Origin: Karstenula rhodostoma CBS 690.94
Lineage: Eukaryota > Ascomycota > Dothideomycetes > Pleosporales > Didymosphaeriaceae
Assembly (NCBI GenBank): GCA_010093485.1
Contig: MU001494.1
Span: 480,805-544,804, forward strand
Direction of reading: 5' to 3'
DNA: 64,000 nucleotides
In this document: positions 21,835 to 32,697 of the stretch, piece by piece
Position numbering within the stretch: position 1 is the first letter of the stretch
Layout of the letters: the number at the start of each line of letters is the position of its first letter
Made by a program: the position numbers and the translations under genes
The notes under the pieces: generated by a model
What the model saw: only the letters and a program-made list of their open reading frames with translations
Told to the model about the DNA's origin: nothing
The model's database searches: none

Positions 21835-22844
21835 GACGCGTGACAGCCTCGCGACGCGATGCGGAATGATATTCTTGGGAGGCGTGGTATGAGTTTGAGT
21901 GAGGTAGGAGGAAGGATGATCGGGAAGGGCGTAATGCAAGGACGGAACCCCAGAAGGTGCGAGAAGAGGGAGATACAGGGATCGGGCATGGGGATTCGGC
22001 ACAGAGGGGGATGGAGACACAAGGCTGAGGCTGAACCTGGGGGCGGGTTTCAAGTACTGCATCGATGACTAGATTAGATATAGAGTAATCCAACAAATTT
22101 CTCTCATTGAAATCTCGAACACCTCCTCAAAGCCGTATCAATATCGGACATCCTGGTGTAACTCGAGCCGTATTGTACAACCAATCCATGGAAGTGACGG
22201 GTTAGCATGCTAGATCAAAACATACCCATCCCTCAATGGCACAAATATGCACACACATCGCGTCTGTAAGTGCGTCGAGATCTATGCAACGGAAGAGTGA
22301 AATAGCTAGACACGACTCAAGTCACATTGCTTCATCTGAATCTCGTTGGGATGGAGCAGCATGCTATATCACGCATTAGGTATCTAATTGAGAACATTTG
22401 CAGGTCAGCACACAGCCTAGGGCAACTCGGACTTCTTTACATACACCGCTAGCAATGCGATTCTCGATTCCACTAAATCAATCCATGAATTGTATATTGG
22501 TGGAAGTGTGAGTTGGGCCAACCAATCACGGCACTTCATTCGACAAACGAAGGCACAATGTCACCTTTCACTTTCTTTACTCACTTCACCGCAGGCATCA
22601 CCGGCGCATTGTTCCCTCTTCGTCTATTGTGATCACCAGCCACCTATTGTGCTTTCACTTCTATTATCGTCTTGGCACGCAATTCGCAGCGACCCGCCTG
22701 TATATAAAATCCACCCCGCCCTCAAACGTGCACCCTTTCTATACTCTTCCCTTCGACACCACTCTTCTTCTCCAAGCTCAACTATCTCTTCACACACCCC
22801 TTCACTTCTTCAACACATCAACCAAGGTGTTCCCCAAGAAAATC
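21835..22844. promoter_or_regulatory. divergent intergenic region with a TATA box at 22701-22708
   Basis: About 1 kb between two divergent starts. TATATAAA at 22701-22708 lies 137 bases before the ATG of the downstream gene and is followed by a CT-rich leader. The downstream reading frame stays open back to 22629 but has no ATG there. Confidence 0.5.
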
Positions 22845-24470
22845 ATGCGACGCTTCTGGTCGTCACTTATCAGTGTTGGTGGCGTTTTCACGCCCGGGTT
22901 GCCCAATTTCATTTTGCAACCATCCGCCATCAATGTCCCGCTCCCCAAGGTATATACCTTGGAATGGACTGAGCCGGCCTCGACCGGAAATGGCGAGACT
23001 GACTTCCCACCTTCTGACAAGAAGGCCATGTCAGTCTGCGACCCGCAATCCAATCCTGCTCTCTACAAATCTGCAATCGACATCATTCGCCTCTCCAACG
23101 ACTACTTCGTCAAGTCCGGCTGCCGAAGCATCCTCAACATCGAAAATGGCTATCCGAAACACGAATGGGTCATGGAGTTGGCCCTTCAGTTCAGCGAAGA
23201 GTTCAAGGACCAAGAATACCCCCTGCCACCTGATCTTCGAATCCTCTGGGTCACAGACAAAGACTACCACCCTTCAGACAGGATCATTCCATGGTCTAAT
23301 AGACTTTGGGTCGTCGCTTGCCAGACATTCGCCAACCTCAACAACGACGAGAAGCAGATTCTGTTGGAACGAACCGAAGCAGAGCAGCAAAAACTGTACG
23401 CAGCCTCATTCTCCGACGTTCTCGACTACAACGACTTCCTCATCGACATGTTCATGACTCACCTCGCCCACAAAGAGTGTCACTTGGCCAAAGAAGAACT
23501 TGGCATAGACCGACAACCGACCAACGCTGAACTCGATGCCTTCTTCCAAGAGTGTGTGAGCAACAACGGCATTACTCTTTACGACCTTCACCGCACCTTC
23601 CATAACGTCCAAGACATCCAGGCACTTATCCGCCGAGTCGAGTACTTTGCCGTCTTCGAGCCCAACCCAAAGACGCCCTTTGGACACTTCGACGTCCCCG
23701 AGGGTGCCTACTTCCGCAAGCCGATACCCTCAACCGATCAGATTCGAAAAGCTCTCCATGAACCGATGACCCTGCCTCAGCTCTTCGAGTCTCTCGCCGA
23801 GAAGTACGAGGAGTACGCCCACGGCGTCGGCTCCCAACAACAAGTCCTTCAGCAACTAATCGAGATTGCCAGCCCGGACGTCACCACTCGCAACTTCATC
23901 CTGAAAGACACTCAGAGCCCCAACGAGGGCGACATCTGGGATGCGTTGGAGGATGGCCCACTCTCTATCACCGATCTCGCAGCCTGCTTCCCCAACCGCA
24001 TCAGGTCCATCGAGAACTTCACCAAGGTCGTTTCAGCCATGGCCTACCGTGTGAGCGCGCAAGACACCCGCTGGATCCGCATGTTCCTCGACGAGGACGA
24101 CGAGCCCGTCGGCGAAGAGAAGTCCCGCAAGATCTACGCCTTGCAGCAGATGCTGAAGGACGAACCGTTGAAGGTGCTGGACTGGACCCAGAGGGTCGCG
24201 ACCTGGGATGGGGAGGCCTTTGTCGATGACACTCTTGAGCTGGACAACGCGTCTGATACCGAGCCGGATACCGAGCCAGAGGACAAGTTGGAGGAAGAGC
24301 TTCAGATCGAGCCCAAGGCCGTTACTCCGTCAGCCAGTCCGAAGCGCAAGCGAGAGAGTGAGGATGACGGCGAGGAAGCCCGTGTGAGCACACCCAAGAT
24401 GCGTGCTATCAAGAAGGCTCGCCACAACAAGGGCGATTTGGAGAGGTGCGCATATCCCCAGTTGTGTTAG
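22845..24470 (+). CDS. hypothetical protein, probably nuclear
   Basis: Single exon, 541 residues from the first in-frame ATG. I recognise no domain. Residues 1-70 are moderately hydrophobic (MRRFWSSLISVGGVF), the middle is a mixed alpha-helical region rich in aromatic and acidic residues (DLRILWVTDKDYHPSD, WVVACQTFANLNNDE). The last 110 residues are acidic (DTEPDTEPEDKLEEE) followed by a basic nuclear-localisation-like stretch (SPKRKRESEDDGEE, MRAIKKARHNKGD). Codon use is that of a normal expressed gene, with a clear TATA box and leader. It may be a lineage-restricted fungal family; any function would be a guess. Confidence 0.75.
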   Translation: MRRFWSSLISVGGVFTPGLPNFILQPSAINVPLPKVYTLEWTEPASTGNGETDFPPSDKKAMSVCDPQSNPALYKSAIDIIRLSNDYFVKSGCRSILNIENGYPKHEWVMELALQFSEEFKDQEYPLPPDLRILWVTDKDYHPSDRIIPWSNRLWVVACQTFANLNNDEKQILLERTEAEQQKLYAASFSDVLDYNDFLIDMFMTHLAHKECHLAKEELGIDRQPTNAELDAFFQECVSNNGITLYDLHRTFHNVQDIQALIRRVEYFAVFEPNPKTPFGHFDVPEGAYFRKPIPSTDQIRKALHEPMTLPQLFESLAEKYEEYAHGVGSQQQVLQQLIEIASPDVTTRNFILKDTQSPNEGDIWDALEDGPLSITDLAACFPNRIRSIENFTKVVSAMAYRVSAQDTRWIRMFLDEDDEPVGEEKSRKIYALQQMLKDEPLKVLDWTQRVATWDGEAFVDDTLELDNASDTEPDTEPEDKLEEELQIEPKAVTPSASPKRKRESEDDGEEARVSTPKMRAIKKARHNKGDLERCAYPQLC

Positions 24471-24541
24471 GCGTTTCGGTTCCGTGGTTACACTTGGCTT
24501 CAGTGTGGTTTGGCAGTATATTATCAAGCAGGTGCTGCAAT

Positions 24542-24596
24542 AGTATCATCTTAGCAAGCAGTTTCCCGATGTCACCAGTATCATCTTAGCAAGCAG
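24542..24596. repeat. 20-bp direct repeat, 35-bp period
   Basis: The 20-mer at 24542-24561 recurs identically at 24577-24596, in the 3' flank of the preceding gene. It is probably a local replication duplication. Confidence 0.85.
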
Positions 24597-24711
24597 ATTT
24601 TCTGTGCAACAACAACTGAGAATATCATGTACATTAGCAAATCAATGATTCGTGCCCCAAACTACTTCTCATTTTTCAGTGCTATCCCCAGTCTTCGTGT
24701 AGGCCGCGCCA

Positions 24712-25911
24712 TCAATATCCCCAGTTGACAAGCGGCATCAAATTCTCCTCCACCGTCTGCTTCAGGCTCACCCATCCCCCGTTGGTACCCCACTTCTTCA
24801 ACAACTCTACTTGCTGCGTAGTATCCGTTGACAAGCTCAGAACCGTCAGATTAGGCAAATCATCAATGAACTTGCGCTCCGGAAGGCGGTTGCGCATGAT
24901 GGGGAGCATGTCGTTATAATTGCAGAAATGAGCCCAAGAGTTGAACCTCACGTTACGGACGGAGGGATCGAGGATAGTGGCGACATGAAGGAGCGCGAGA
25001 TCTTTGACATCGACGGCGACAGCTGGATCAGGTCAGGTCAGTGGCCCAAGGAGACTGCAATGCATAAACTTACTTGCAGGCATCGTTTCCAGGAACGCGG
25101 TGTCGCCCGTCATCAACTGTCGAATGTATGCTGCCTTGACCTCCGCATGAGATTTGTGCAGCGGCTCGCCCAGGATCATCGGAGGAAGAATCGCGTTGGC
25201 AGTGAAGTGCGGTTTCTTCTGCTCTACGAACTCCCAGAAGGCTTTCTCTGCGGCGACCTTGCTCGCTGCATATCTGTGTGAAAATTATTAGACGGGTGTA
25301 CAACCTCAAACGAAGGGGAAAACGTACACGATGCCGCCCCTCTCAGGCTCATATGGCGGCGGCGCCCATGCCATCTCCAACACTACTTCATTCCAGGTGT
25401 CCTTTCCAACATGGGTGGTATTTCCTGGAATAGGAAGAGTAGCAGAAACCAGCGAACTCGTAATCAAAAACTCACGGACAGAAGGCTCCTTCGTAGCTGC
25501 CTCCAGCAAGTTTTGAACGCCCGCGATGGTCACCGGGATGACGTTGTTCGGGTCCGGGTCGCTGCTCGTCACGGCTGCTACGTGCGCTATAGCGGAGACG
25601 CTCTTTACGGCATTGTCGAAGGCGTCGGGAGCGTTGAAGTCGGGGACGAGAGCGAGCTCGAAGGCGCCAGTGGAGGTGTGGGCCTTGAAGAGGGAGGTAA
25701 GCCAGGATGATTTGGCCAGGTCGCGGACTGTGCCGCGGACACCTATTGGTATTATTAAGTATGTTGAATAGCACAGACGTTGTGGGATGCACCAAAACTT
25801 ACGATAACCGCGCTCCAGAAATTGTTTTGCGAGGTGCGAGGCGACGAAGCCATTTACACCTGTAATCAAGACCAAAGACCCCTGAGGGATTGTTGTGGCC
25901 TGCTCAGACAT
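24712..25911 (-). CDS. extended SDR reductase (ketoreductase/dihydroflavonol reductase-like)
   Basis: Four exons on the minus strand: 25911-25803, 25742-25328, 25273-25074 and 25022-24712, joined to 1035 bases (344 residues). The N-terminal NADP-binding motif is LITGVNGFVASHLAK (TGxxGxxA), then RVRGTVRD, whose Arg residues select NADPH. The Ser of the active site lies in LITSSLVSA, and the catalytic pair is in IVYAASKVAAEKAFW (YxxxK). C-terminal half: ANAILPPMILGEPL. It belongs to the Gre2/aldehyde reductase/DFR-like group and reduces aldehydes or ketones; the substrate is unknown. All introns restore family sequence across the junction. Confidence 0.92.
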
Positions 25912-26250
25912 GTTTTCTGGTTGTATTTGCTGAAGATTTCGCGTTCGGAAAAGTAGAAGGAAGCTTTGCCACTGGATGTCTTTGCTGTGTGCAATTGAAT
26001 GGGAATCACAGCGCTATTTAAGTAAACCAAGCAGGTATGATACGGACGAAAGAAAAGGGATTATCCGTACGAACTAGCGACGAGCATCTTACAAATGCTA
26101 TAGAATATGCGAATAGAGCGCACCGGGGACAAAACTGCAATATAACTACCCTATGTACGAAAGAGGAAAGCGCATATCTTGGCGAAGCACAAGGATCCAG
26201 CAGCTCCTGCACTTTCTCCCCAGTGGTAGTACTCTCTACGATTACTAATC
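25912..26250. other. short AT-rich spacer
   Basis: About 340 bases holding the reductase promoter and the 3' end of the transcription-factor-like gene. No other feature. Confidence 0.4.
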
Positions 26251-27279
26251 TCAGTTAATTAGTATATCACGAAGTCTGTCGATTCCTCCAGTCAGACCGG
26301 CACATGGCTTGCTCTCTTCCCGCAGAGCTTCTTCCTTGTCCAGCACAATCCTAAACAAACTTTGCAGATAACCATTCAAGCCCAGCCGTCCCGGCCCACC
26401 GTGCATGACGACCAGTTTGATTGCACCTGCCGCATGCCTGCAAAGTTAGCCGAGAAAAACCCACCCCTCACCCCGGCTTTACATACCGTCTGAACATGTC
26501 CAGATTCCCAAGCCAGATCTAGCACCTACCGTCAGCTTCTTTCTCAACTACTCATCACAGATGGCCATACCTCATCATTCGCGAGCGTAAAGATCCTGGC
26601 AAATGTAACATCCATGTCCAGGTCTTCACTCCCGATAGCATCAATAACGTCTCGAAGACACCGTACTTTATACCCTGCAGCCAGCTCCTCGAACCTCCAC
26701 ACTTGGTATCCTCGCTCGATGAGATGCCGACATGCAGCGAGCAGGATACCCTGCAGGATTACAGCATCTGTGAGAGCTAAGCGTACCCACTCTCGCAACA
26801 TGCGTTCAGTGCTTTCGCCCAGGTCTTTCAGGTTCCGGCATTGGATGTTGAGTGTAGGAACAACGACTTGGGCATCTAGGTAGGGTGAGCTGGATGTAGT
26901 GAGGAACGTCTAGGAAGGAAAATGGCGTACAATGATCTAACAAGAAGCACTCAATGGGGCTAAGATCTGTCGCGGAGCTATTAAAAGGGTCGCGTCGGTC
27001 TGCACTCATGCTTCTCAGTGGACTGGGCACGGATCGCAGCTGCAGCTGCAGTCTTGTTGCCGATCCGCTTTTGCTTTGGTACCGGTCTTTGTCATCGACC
27101 GGTACGTCGGCTTTATAGGATCTGCGTGCATTGTATTCCGCTGTGCGTGCTAATCTTGTTCTTGCATGCGCTATGCGCGCGGCGTGTGAATGAGCTTTCT
27201 GGGGTGAGTTTGTCGAAGTGGCATTTGTGGGATCAGATACGACGATGAACTGGATGTTTCTCTTCTGTCTCGTCCCCAT
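26251..27279 (-). CDS. fungal transcription-factor-like protein without zinc cluster
   Basis: Four exons on the minus strand: 27279-26931, 26875-26571, 26518-26487 and 26437-26251, joined to 873 bases (290 residues). The N-terminus IQFIVVSDPTNATSTN followed by a basic, His/Arg-rich helix (HAARIAHARTRLAR) is typical of a large group of ascomycete proteins related to the fungal-specific transcription factor domain. There is no Zn2Cys6 cluster. The middle (REWVRLALTDAVILQ, then GILLAACRHL) and C-terminus (GAIKLVVMHGGPGRLG) fit the regulatory domain of such factors. DNA binding is therefore unproven. Exon 1 begins at the ATG at 27279; nine upstream bases are open but begin with TTG. Confidence 0.75.
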
Positions 27280-27403
27280 GTCGAACAACCAAGAGCGTAA
27301 AATTGGTTAATGAAGTGGTGTTTGGAACACCAGGTGTTGTCCGCTTGTCGTTTCCCAAGTTTGTACGCATTAGTAATACGCGCGAGTCAGGCTGCCTTAC
27401 GTT

Positions 27404-28000
27404 GTGGAGATCGCCAAGCATTACTCCTTCCTATTACAGAACTTGCATACATGGGCATTAGGACAAGGTACAATAAAGAAATTTAGTCAATTCGTAGAAC
27501 TGACCTCACTACATCCCTCCATCGAGCTCCTCCCGGACTACGCCAGCACAACCCCCTCTTCACGCAGGATACATTCGATCTGGTGTTCCTGCCACGACAA
27601 AGGAATCCGCCAGCTGCTCGATTCTCCGCGCACGCAGCCACTGGTAGTGCAGTACTCCTCGCTGGCAAAGCGGTCGGAGAACAGCAGTAGTAGACCCAGG
27701 TTTTGCGCTGCGGCCTGCCATGGCGTGCAGCTGCTGGTGTATTCGCGGTCGCGGAAGGGCGTGGGTGTGTTTCGAGATGTGAAGACGACCACGCTGCCCG
27801 ACTTCTTTGAGACGAGCGTGCATAGCGCTACGAGGGTGTTCTTAGGTGACTATTACAAGATGTATGGTGCGGGGACGGATAGTGTTGCGGCGGTGGTGAA
27901 AGCGAATTTAGCGGATAAGAAGGCGCAATTTAAAAATGGTATCGATGTGACGACATCGTTTGTTGTAAAGGATAAGACGCATCGGTATTTTAGCGGATGA
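27404..28000 (+). CDS. orphan ORF of 198 residues
   Basis: Open from an ATG at 27404 to a stop at 28000. I recognise no family. The C-terminal half looks protein-like (VFLGDYYKMYGAGTDSVA, then FKNGIDVTTSFVVKDK), while the N-terminal half is Ser/Arg-rich without pattern. It lies between two minus-strand genes, with the 5' end only 124 bases from the transcription-factor-like start and the 3' end 132 bases from the GT25 stop. It could be real, a misread antisense ORF, or part of a spliced gene. Confidence 0.35.
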   Translation: MEIAKHYSFLLQNLHTWALGQGTIKKFSQFVELTSLHPSIELLPDYASTTPSSRRIHSIWCSCHDKGIRQLLDSPRTQPLVVQYSSLAKRSENSSSRPRFCAAACHGVQLLVYSRSRKGVGVFRDVKTTTLPDFFETSVHSATRVFLGDYYKMYGAGTDSVAAVVKANLADKKAQFKNGIDVTTSFVVKDKTHRYFSG

Positions 28001-28132
28001 TGGCCCAGAGATGCGAGGTTGCTGGCGGAGAAGGTGGTCCAAGCCAGACGTACCACCGAATTAATCTATATGTATATCTAGAGCTCGAAGAATTGTAAGT
28101 AACAATGATTAACCTGATAATCGTGTGCTCAT

Positions 28133-29680
28133 CTATTCAGGATACTGATCTACCCACTCCCGCTCGTTTCCCCTCACGTATTTCCCCATGTTCATTCTCA
28201 CGCTCCACCTTACATGCTGACTGCCGCCATCCCTCCAGCGCGAGAATAAACTCGGCTGCGTGGTAACGCAAACCAACTTCGCGGCGCTGTCTGGCGCAGC
28301 ATCGCACATCTCCCTCAGCATTACGTCGAATCCCTCAGTAGCGTTTCTTTCCAAAGCTTCGTACAAGATGCGACGAGCGCCGCGTTGAGAAACGGCGTAG
28401 GCAAGGCTGCATTCGGGCGCGTACGTGTGGTGGAACACACGAGTCTGGTTTGGGTAGCTGTCGTTCTGGCTTCCGTCGATGCTTATGGTATCTTTTACTG
28501 CGACGAACGGATCTGGCGTGAGGACGACTCGGCCTTTTGAGAGATCGGGTGTTCTCTGCGTTGGCATTTGCATCCCGCAGTGTCCGAGCCAGAGCACATC
28601 CCAGTCATCACCATAAGCGGAGTTAGACGGCTGGATCGTGGCGGGATGGCCTGCAAACGGTATCTCAGTCACTTTGTTGCTGAGCGATGGATCCGGGAAT
28701 GATGCATCGGCGTATATAGGCCTAATGGGGCATTAGTGGTACTACAAGGATATCACTTGGCGGAGGCTCGTACTTGGTAGAATTTGTTAGAGCAAGTGGC
28801 TGCGTGAGCGTTCGTGTTGAGAGGGCAAAGGCATGCATTTGCTCTCTGAGTCGGATGTCCCAGTCGAGGTTGTCCTCAAGAACGATGGCTGAAAAAAGGT
28901 CTAGCTCAACGGTAGTGCGGACAGCATTAACGTGCGCTCTCCAGTTCTCTCTCAGCTGCGTGCTCTCTTTTTCTTGATCTTGACGACGTAGAGGCGTCTC
29001 ATTGATGGCCTAGCCTCTTGTAAGTATATCATAGCATGTCACAGCTTTGGGTGAATAACTCACTTGATCATCCGGCAAACCATTAACCCAGTCAACGTTC
29101 ACCCTGCTAAATGAAGAAGCAAGAACCATGGTATCTCTGCGGTCCGTATTTTGCGGTAAATTGACCACAAACAGCTTTCCAAACTGTGACTATCAGCCAT
29201 ATTGCTCGAGCCAAGTGGAATTCCAGTGCGTTTCAAGTACTGTTGTTCGTGCTTACTCCCAGTGTTCGATTATCCACAGCCATGGCGAGGTCCTTGATCT
29301 TTAAACCATCCGGTACAACCTCTTTCTGCCTGTGCTCTCCATCAATCGCGACCGGTCGTACGGTATCGTCTATTCATCCGTTAGGTCAGTGCAGTCCTCG
29401 CTAGCATTGTTTTTTAACGCGCCCAGCTGATCCTCATATAGTTGTAACGGATTGAGTAGAGCTCTGGCACGGAAAGGACTGACAGCATCTGCTTCGTGTC
29501 GCGGCATCACTTACTCAATGGTCTAATCCTACCCAGTGCATTGTATCCACCACCCGTATCGTAGGGGTTTCCAAAAACCGTCTCGTCAAGCCCGTTCCTG
29601 AACCCAACCGACGCTAGTAGGAATCCCAGTAGCACAGAAAGCGGGACGACAACGAGCTGACGCCTGAGGAGCGGTGTCAT
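28133..29680 (-). CDS. GT25-type glycosyltransferase, type II membrane protein
   Basis: Minus-strand gene. Exons: 29680-29515, 29369-29257, 29183-29064, 29009-28774 and 28721-28133, joined to 1224 bases (407 residues). The N-terminus is short and basic, then one membrane helix (LVVVPLSVLLGFLLASVGF) as in Golgi type II enzymes. The catalytic part has FVVNLPQNTDRRDTM, the GT25 hallmark, then FSAIVLEDNLDWD (acidic metal-binding region), DDWDVLWLGHCG and HHTYAPECSLAYAVSQ. Fungal GT25 proteins are thought to transfer galactose or related sugars to glycans. The first intron is unresolved: instead of one 145-base intron, a 60-base in-frame exon at about 29419-29478 is also possible. Confidence 0.85.
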
Positions 29681-31956
29681 CGTATCAGACAAGGATAGGT
29701 TGGGGTGAAAGCATACTGCGCGTTTGGAGGTTGAGATTGTGCATAGGCTAGGGACGAGCCGGACCATGGCCCGTCGCACGATGACGAGTGTTGGCGCGCG
29801 GTAGCGCGGTTTGTGTTTCCTGATTCCAGTCGGAACGTCGCTTCAAGATCATCGACATCTTGATTCTTCGCAACGACATAATATCCATAATATAATACTT
29901 GATATACTATTTTATTTGTACATATGCATTGCGACGGTCGGACTCGAGGCGTGCGTGTAGTCGAACAGATGCGCGACAAGGACAAAAAAGCGAACGCCGA
30001 ATCGAAACGTTTCGAGAAGCAACTTCAGATGTGACCGTTTTCTATAATTCTCTTGGCTATCTTGAGTGAGGCAGTTGGACAAGCAATCCCAGATTGCCAA
30101 GCTTTGTCATCCAACCAGACTATTCGACATTATACTCCGCAAATGGTGTCTCACTTGGCAGCAAGCGCTCTCTGTGTGAGCTTTGCTATTTCTTTCCAAG
30201 ATCGATATACCCGAGGGGCATCTATCGGCCGCATTTGTGCTTAACCGAAGCGTCTTTTCGAAGTGCCGTTGACGCTATTAGTACGGTTGCTCTTCAGTTC
30301 GTCATAATCTGACCGTGTTCACAGAGAGCCACAAACACCCCAAAGCCTCATTTCGCGGTATGTGTTCGGTGAGCAAGGTGAAGAAGACGGACCCAGGCCT
30401 CAGGAAGTACTCGACTGTGCTACCGGAGCATTCATCGCTTGTCGTTCTGTGCTCCGCTGCTCGATGGATCCAGAATGTGAGGTAAAATTCGGAACAGTCG
30501 ATGTAGCGACTATCAATGATCAAGGCTAAAGGCCCAGTGCTCTTATGCGATTCAAAAGACACGCGGCTGTCGGTTTGCCCTGCAGAGGAAAAGCGAGGGA
30601 CCAATAGAACCGCGGTTGAGAAGTATTACCTCTCTTAATTTTATGCAGTGTTTTGAAGACGCTTCTTGGCTTTCCGCAACCAAGCATTCTGGTTAGGAAA
30701 TCAACGGTAGCCGCAAAGCTTGCGAGCAATAGTGCATTCCCTACGCTGCTATGGGGAACGAGGGGTCGTAAAGGGAGAAACGAGCATCAGAAGAAAGAAT
30801 CGAAACGACGATGCTACGGGGGAAAAGTTGAGGGTGCAGCCGCTCTTTGCCAAACGCCATCGCGGTGTACTCATAGATGGAAAGCACAATGGCGCCAAGT
30901 TCCGCCACGCCTTTTAGAACAGTGTTGCATACCTTATATTGTGCCATACAAAGTGTCTTCTGATAGCCGCAGTGACTGGAACAGCGATCGATAGCTTCCT
31001 ATCACTCTTCGATGCCCTTGTATTGTTGCAGCGCATCTGTGATGTCTGTTGTCAGACTGCCACACGATGCTTCTCGCTACAGGCCCCTGTCGCAACGGGC
31101 ATTCATTCAGTGGAGCCCCCGCGAAATCCATCCAACATCAAGCCCGCGGAACCGCAAGCGAATACCATAATTCAATGAGATAGCATCGTCAGCTTCGAGA
31201 AAGCCAAGGAAGTGCGGGTCAACGGAATGCGATTTGATATTGACGCGGTGAGGCCCCGGGGGTACGCGGCAGCTGGAACATTGCGGAACGCAGTCTCTCT
31301 ACCCATGTCTGCCTCGGCGTCTTACGAGACCAGCTATCGAACGCTGCTGCCGTGATAATGGGTGGGCGTTGACTTCTCTGTGTTCGAAGACGCCCTACAC
31401 GCGGGGAATATTGCAGTGGTACGACCTCTTTAGCCCCTTCGTGGAAATCGGAGGGCTCCGAACCTATGGCTGCGTCGAGTTTAGTCCACGCGGTGGCAGA
31501 ACCAGTGCCTTTCCGGCTTCATGGCAATGTCTTGGTCCGCTGAGACGTAACGATCCGGGATCCATTCCAAAAGTGTGAATGCGTCCTGGCGGCATGCAGC
31601 TCCGACTGTCAGCCAAGTGACACCACGGCGCCGCACTGCCTTAGATACAATTCGGCCATCCCTTCTCTTTTTACACGTCGTAGACACCGATAATATTCCA
31701 AAAACGATTTGTCGGACTTCTAGAAAACGAGGCACTTGTGCAGGACAAAGAGACGGGACCCCTCGAAATGACGGCACTGGCAGGTAAGCAACCTCCCCCA
31801 CGTCTCTCGAGCATCGGTCAGACCACCTCTGGACGACACGGCTTCGATTCAAGGCGGCCGTCAAGAGAAGCGCAGCACTGAAGCGCCAACGCGCATCTTA
31901 TACATCGACACGGCCCGCTGTGGTACATCCCCACTGTAAATCCCCAGGCCAAGCCG
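29681..31956. other. gene-poor region
   Basis: About 2.3 kb with only short ORFs on both strands, none with a family motif or joinable exons that I could support. One minus-strand ORF (31481-31864) and one at 30302-30604 look like noise. There are no obvious terminal repeats. Confidence 0.4.
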
Positions 31957-32697
31957 ATGTGGAGGGATCGGACCCTAGCTAACTGCAAACCTCACCTGAT
32001 TTTAGACCCAATCGACCGCATCGTAGCCGGAAATCGCGTGTTCGCACAGAAAACTTCCGAGGCAAATCCGAATGCATTCCTCGACCTCACCAAGGGCCAG
32101 TGGCCCGAGATCCTGTGGGTAGGCTGCGCAGACAGCCGCATCCCGGAGACGACCGTCTGCGACAGCCTGCCCGGCGACATCTTCGTGCATCGCAACATTG
32201 CGAACTGCGTGCATCCGGACGACGTCAGTGCCGCCTCGGTTGTTGAGTACGCCGTCACGCATCTCGGGGTGAAGAAGGTGGTCGTATGCGGGCACACCAA
32301 GTGCGGAGGAGCAATCGCGTCGCTCAGTGACGCTGACTTGGGGACGACGCTCAACACGTGGTTACACCCCGTGCGAGAGTACGTATGTCCTGATATTGAA
32401 GTTCGCACGAAGCCGTGGGTCTTTAAAAGGCGCATCTGACGGTCCGCTAGGCTCCGGCGCAAGCACAAGGTCGAGCTAGAGAAGCTGCCGGACAACGACG
32501 CCCGAGCCGTCCGCGTCGCAGAGCTCAACGTCCACCAGGCCATCGACGTGCTCAAGCAGCACCCTGCTGTGAGGAAGGCTGCTTCTGAGCGCGGTCTCAC
32601 ACTACACGGTATGATTTACGATCTTGGAAAAGGGCAGCTGCGAGTGCTCGAGGAAATTGTCGGCAGGAAGGGACATGGCCTCTGGAGCCCCGGTTAG
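31957..32697 (+). CDS. beta-class carbonic anhydrase
   Basis: Two exons: 31957-32378 and 32451-32697, joined to 669 bases (222 residues). Zinc ligands and the Asp-Arg dyad are present: Cys in WVGCADSRIPE, then His and Cys in VVVCGHTKCGGA. Also conserved are PGDIFVHRNIANCV and VVEYAVTHLGVKKV, and late MIYDLGKGQLRVLE. It interconverts carbon dioxide and bicarbonate with a zinc ion, probably in the cytosol. The start at 31957 is the first ATG of the frame; the first 15 codons do not resemble the family and end in a good acceptor (TTTTAG), so a different first exon upstream is possible. Confidence 0.92.
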
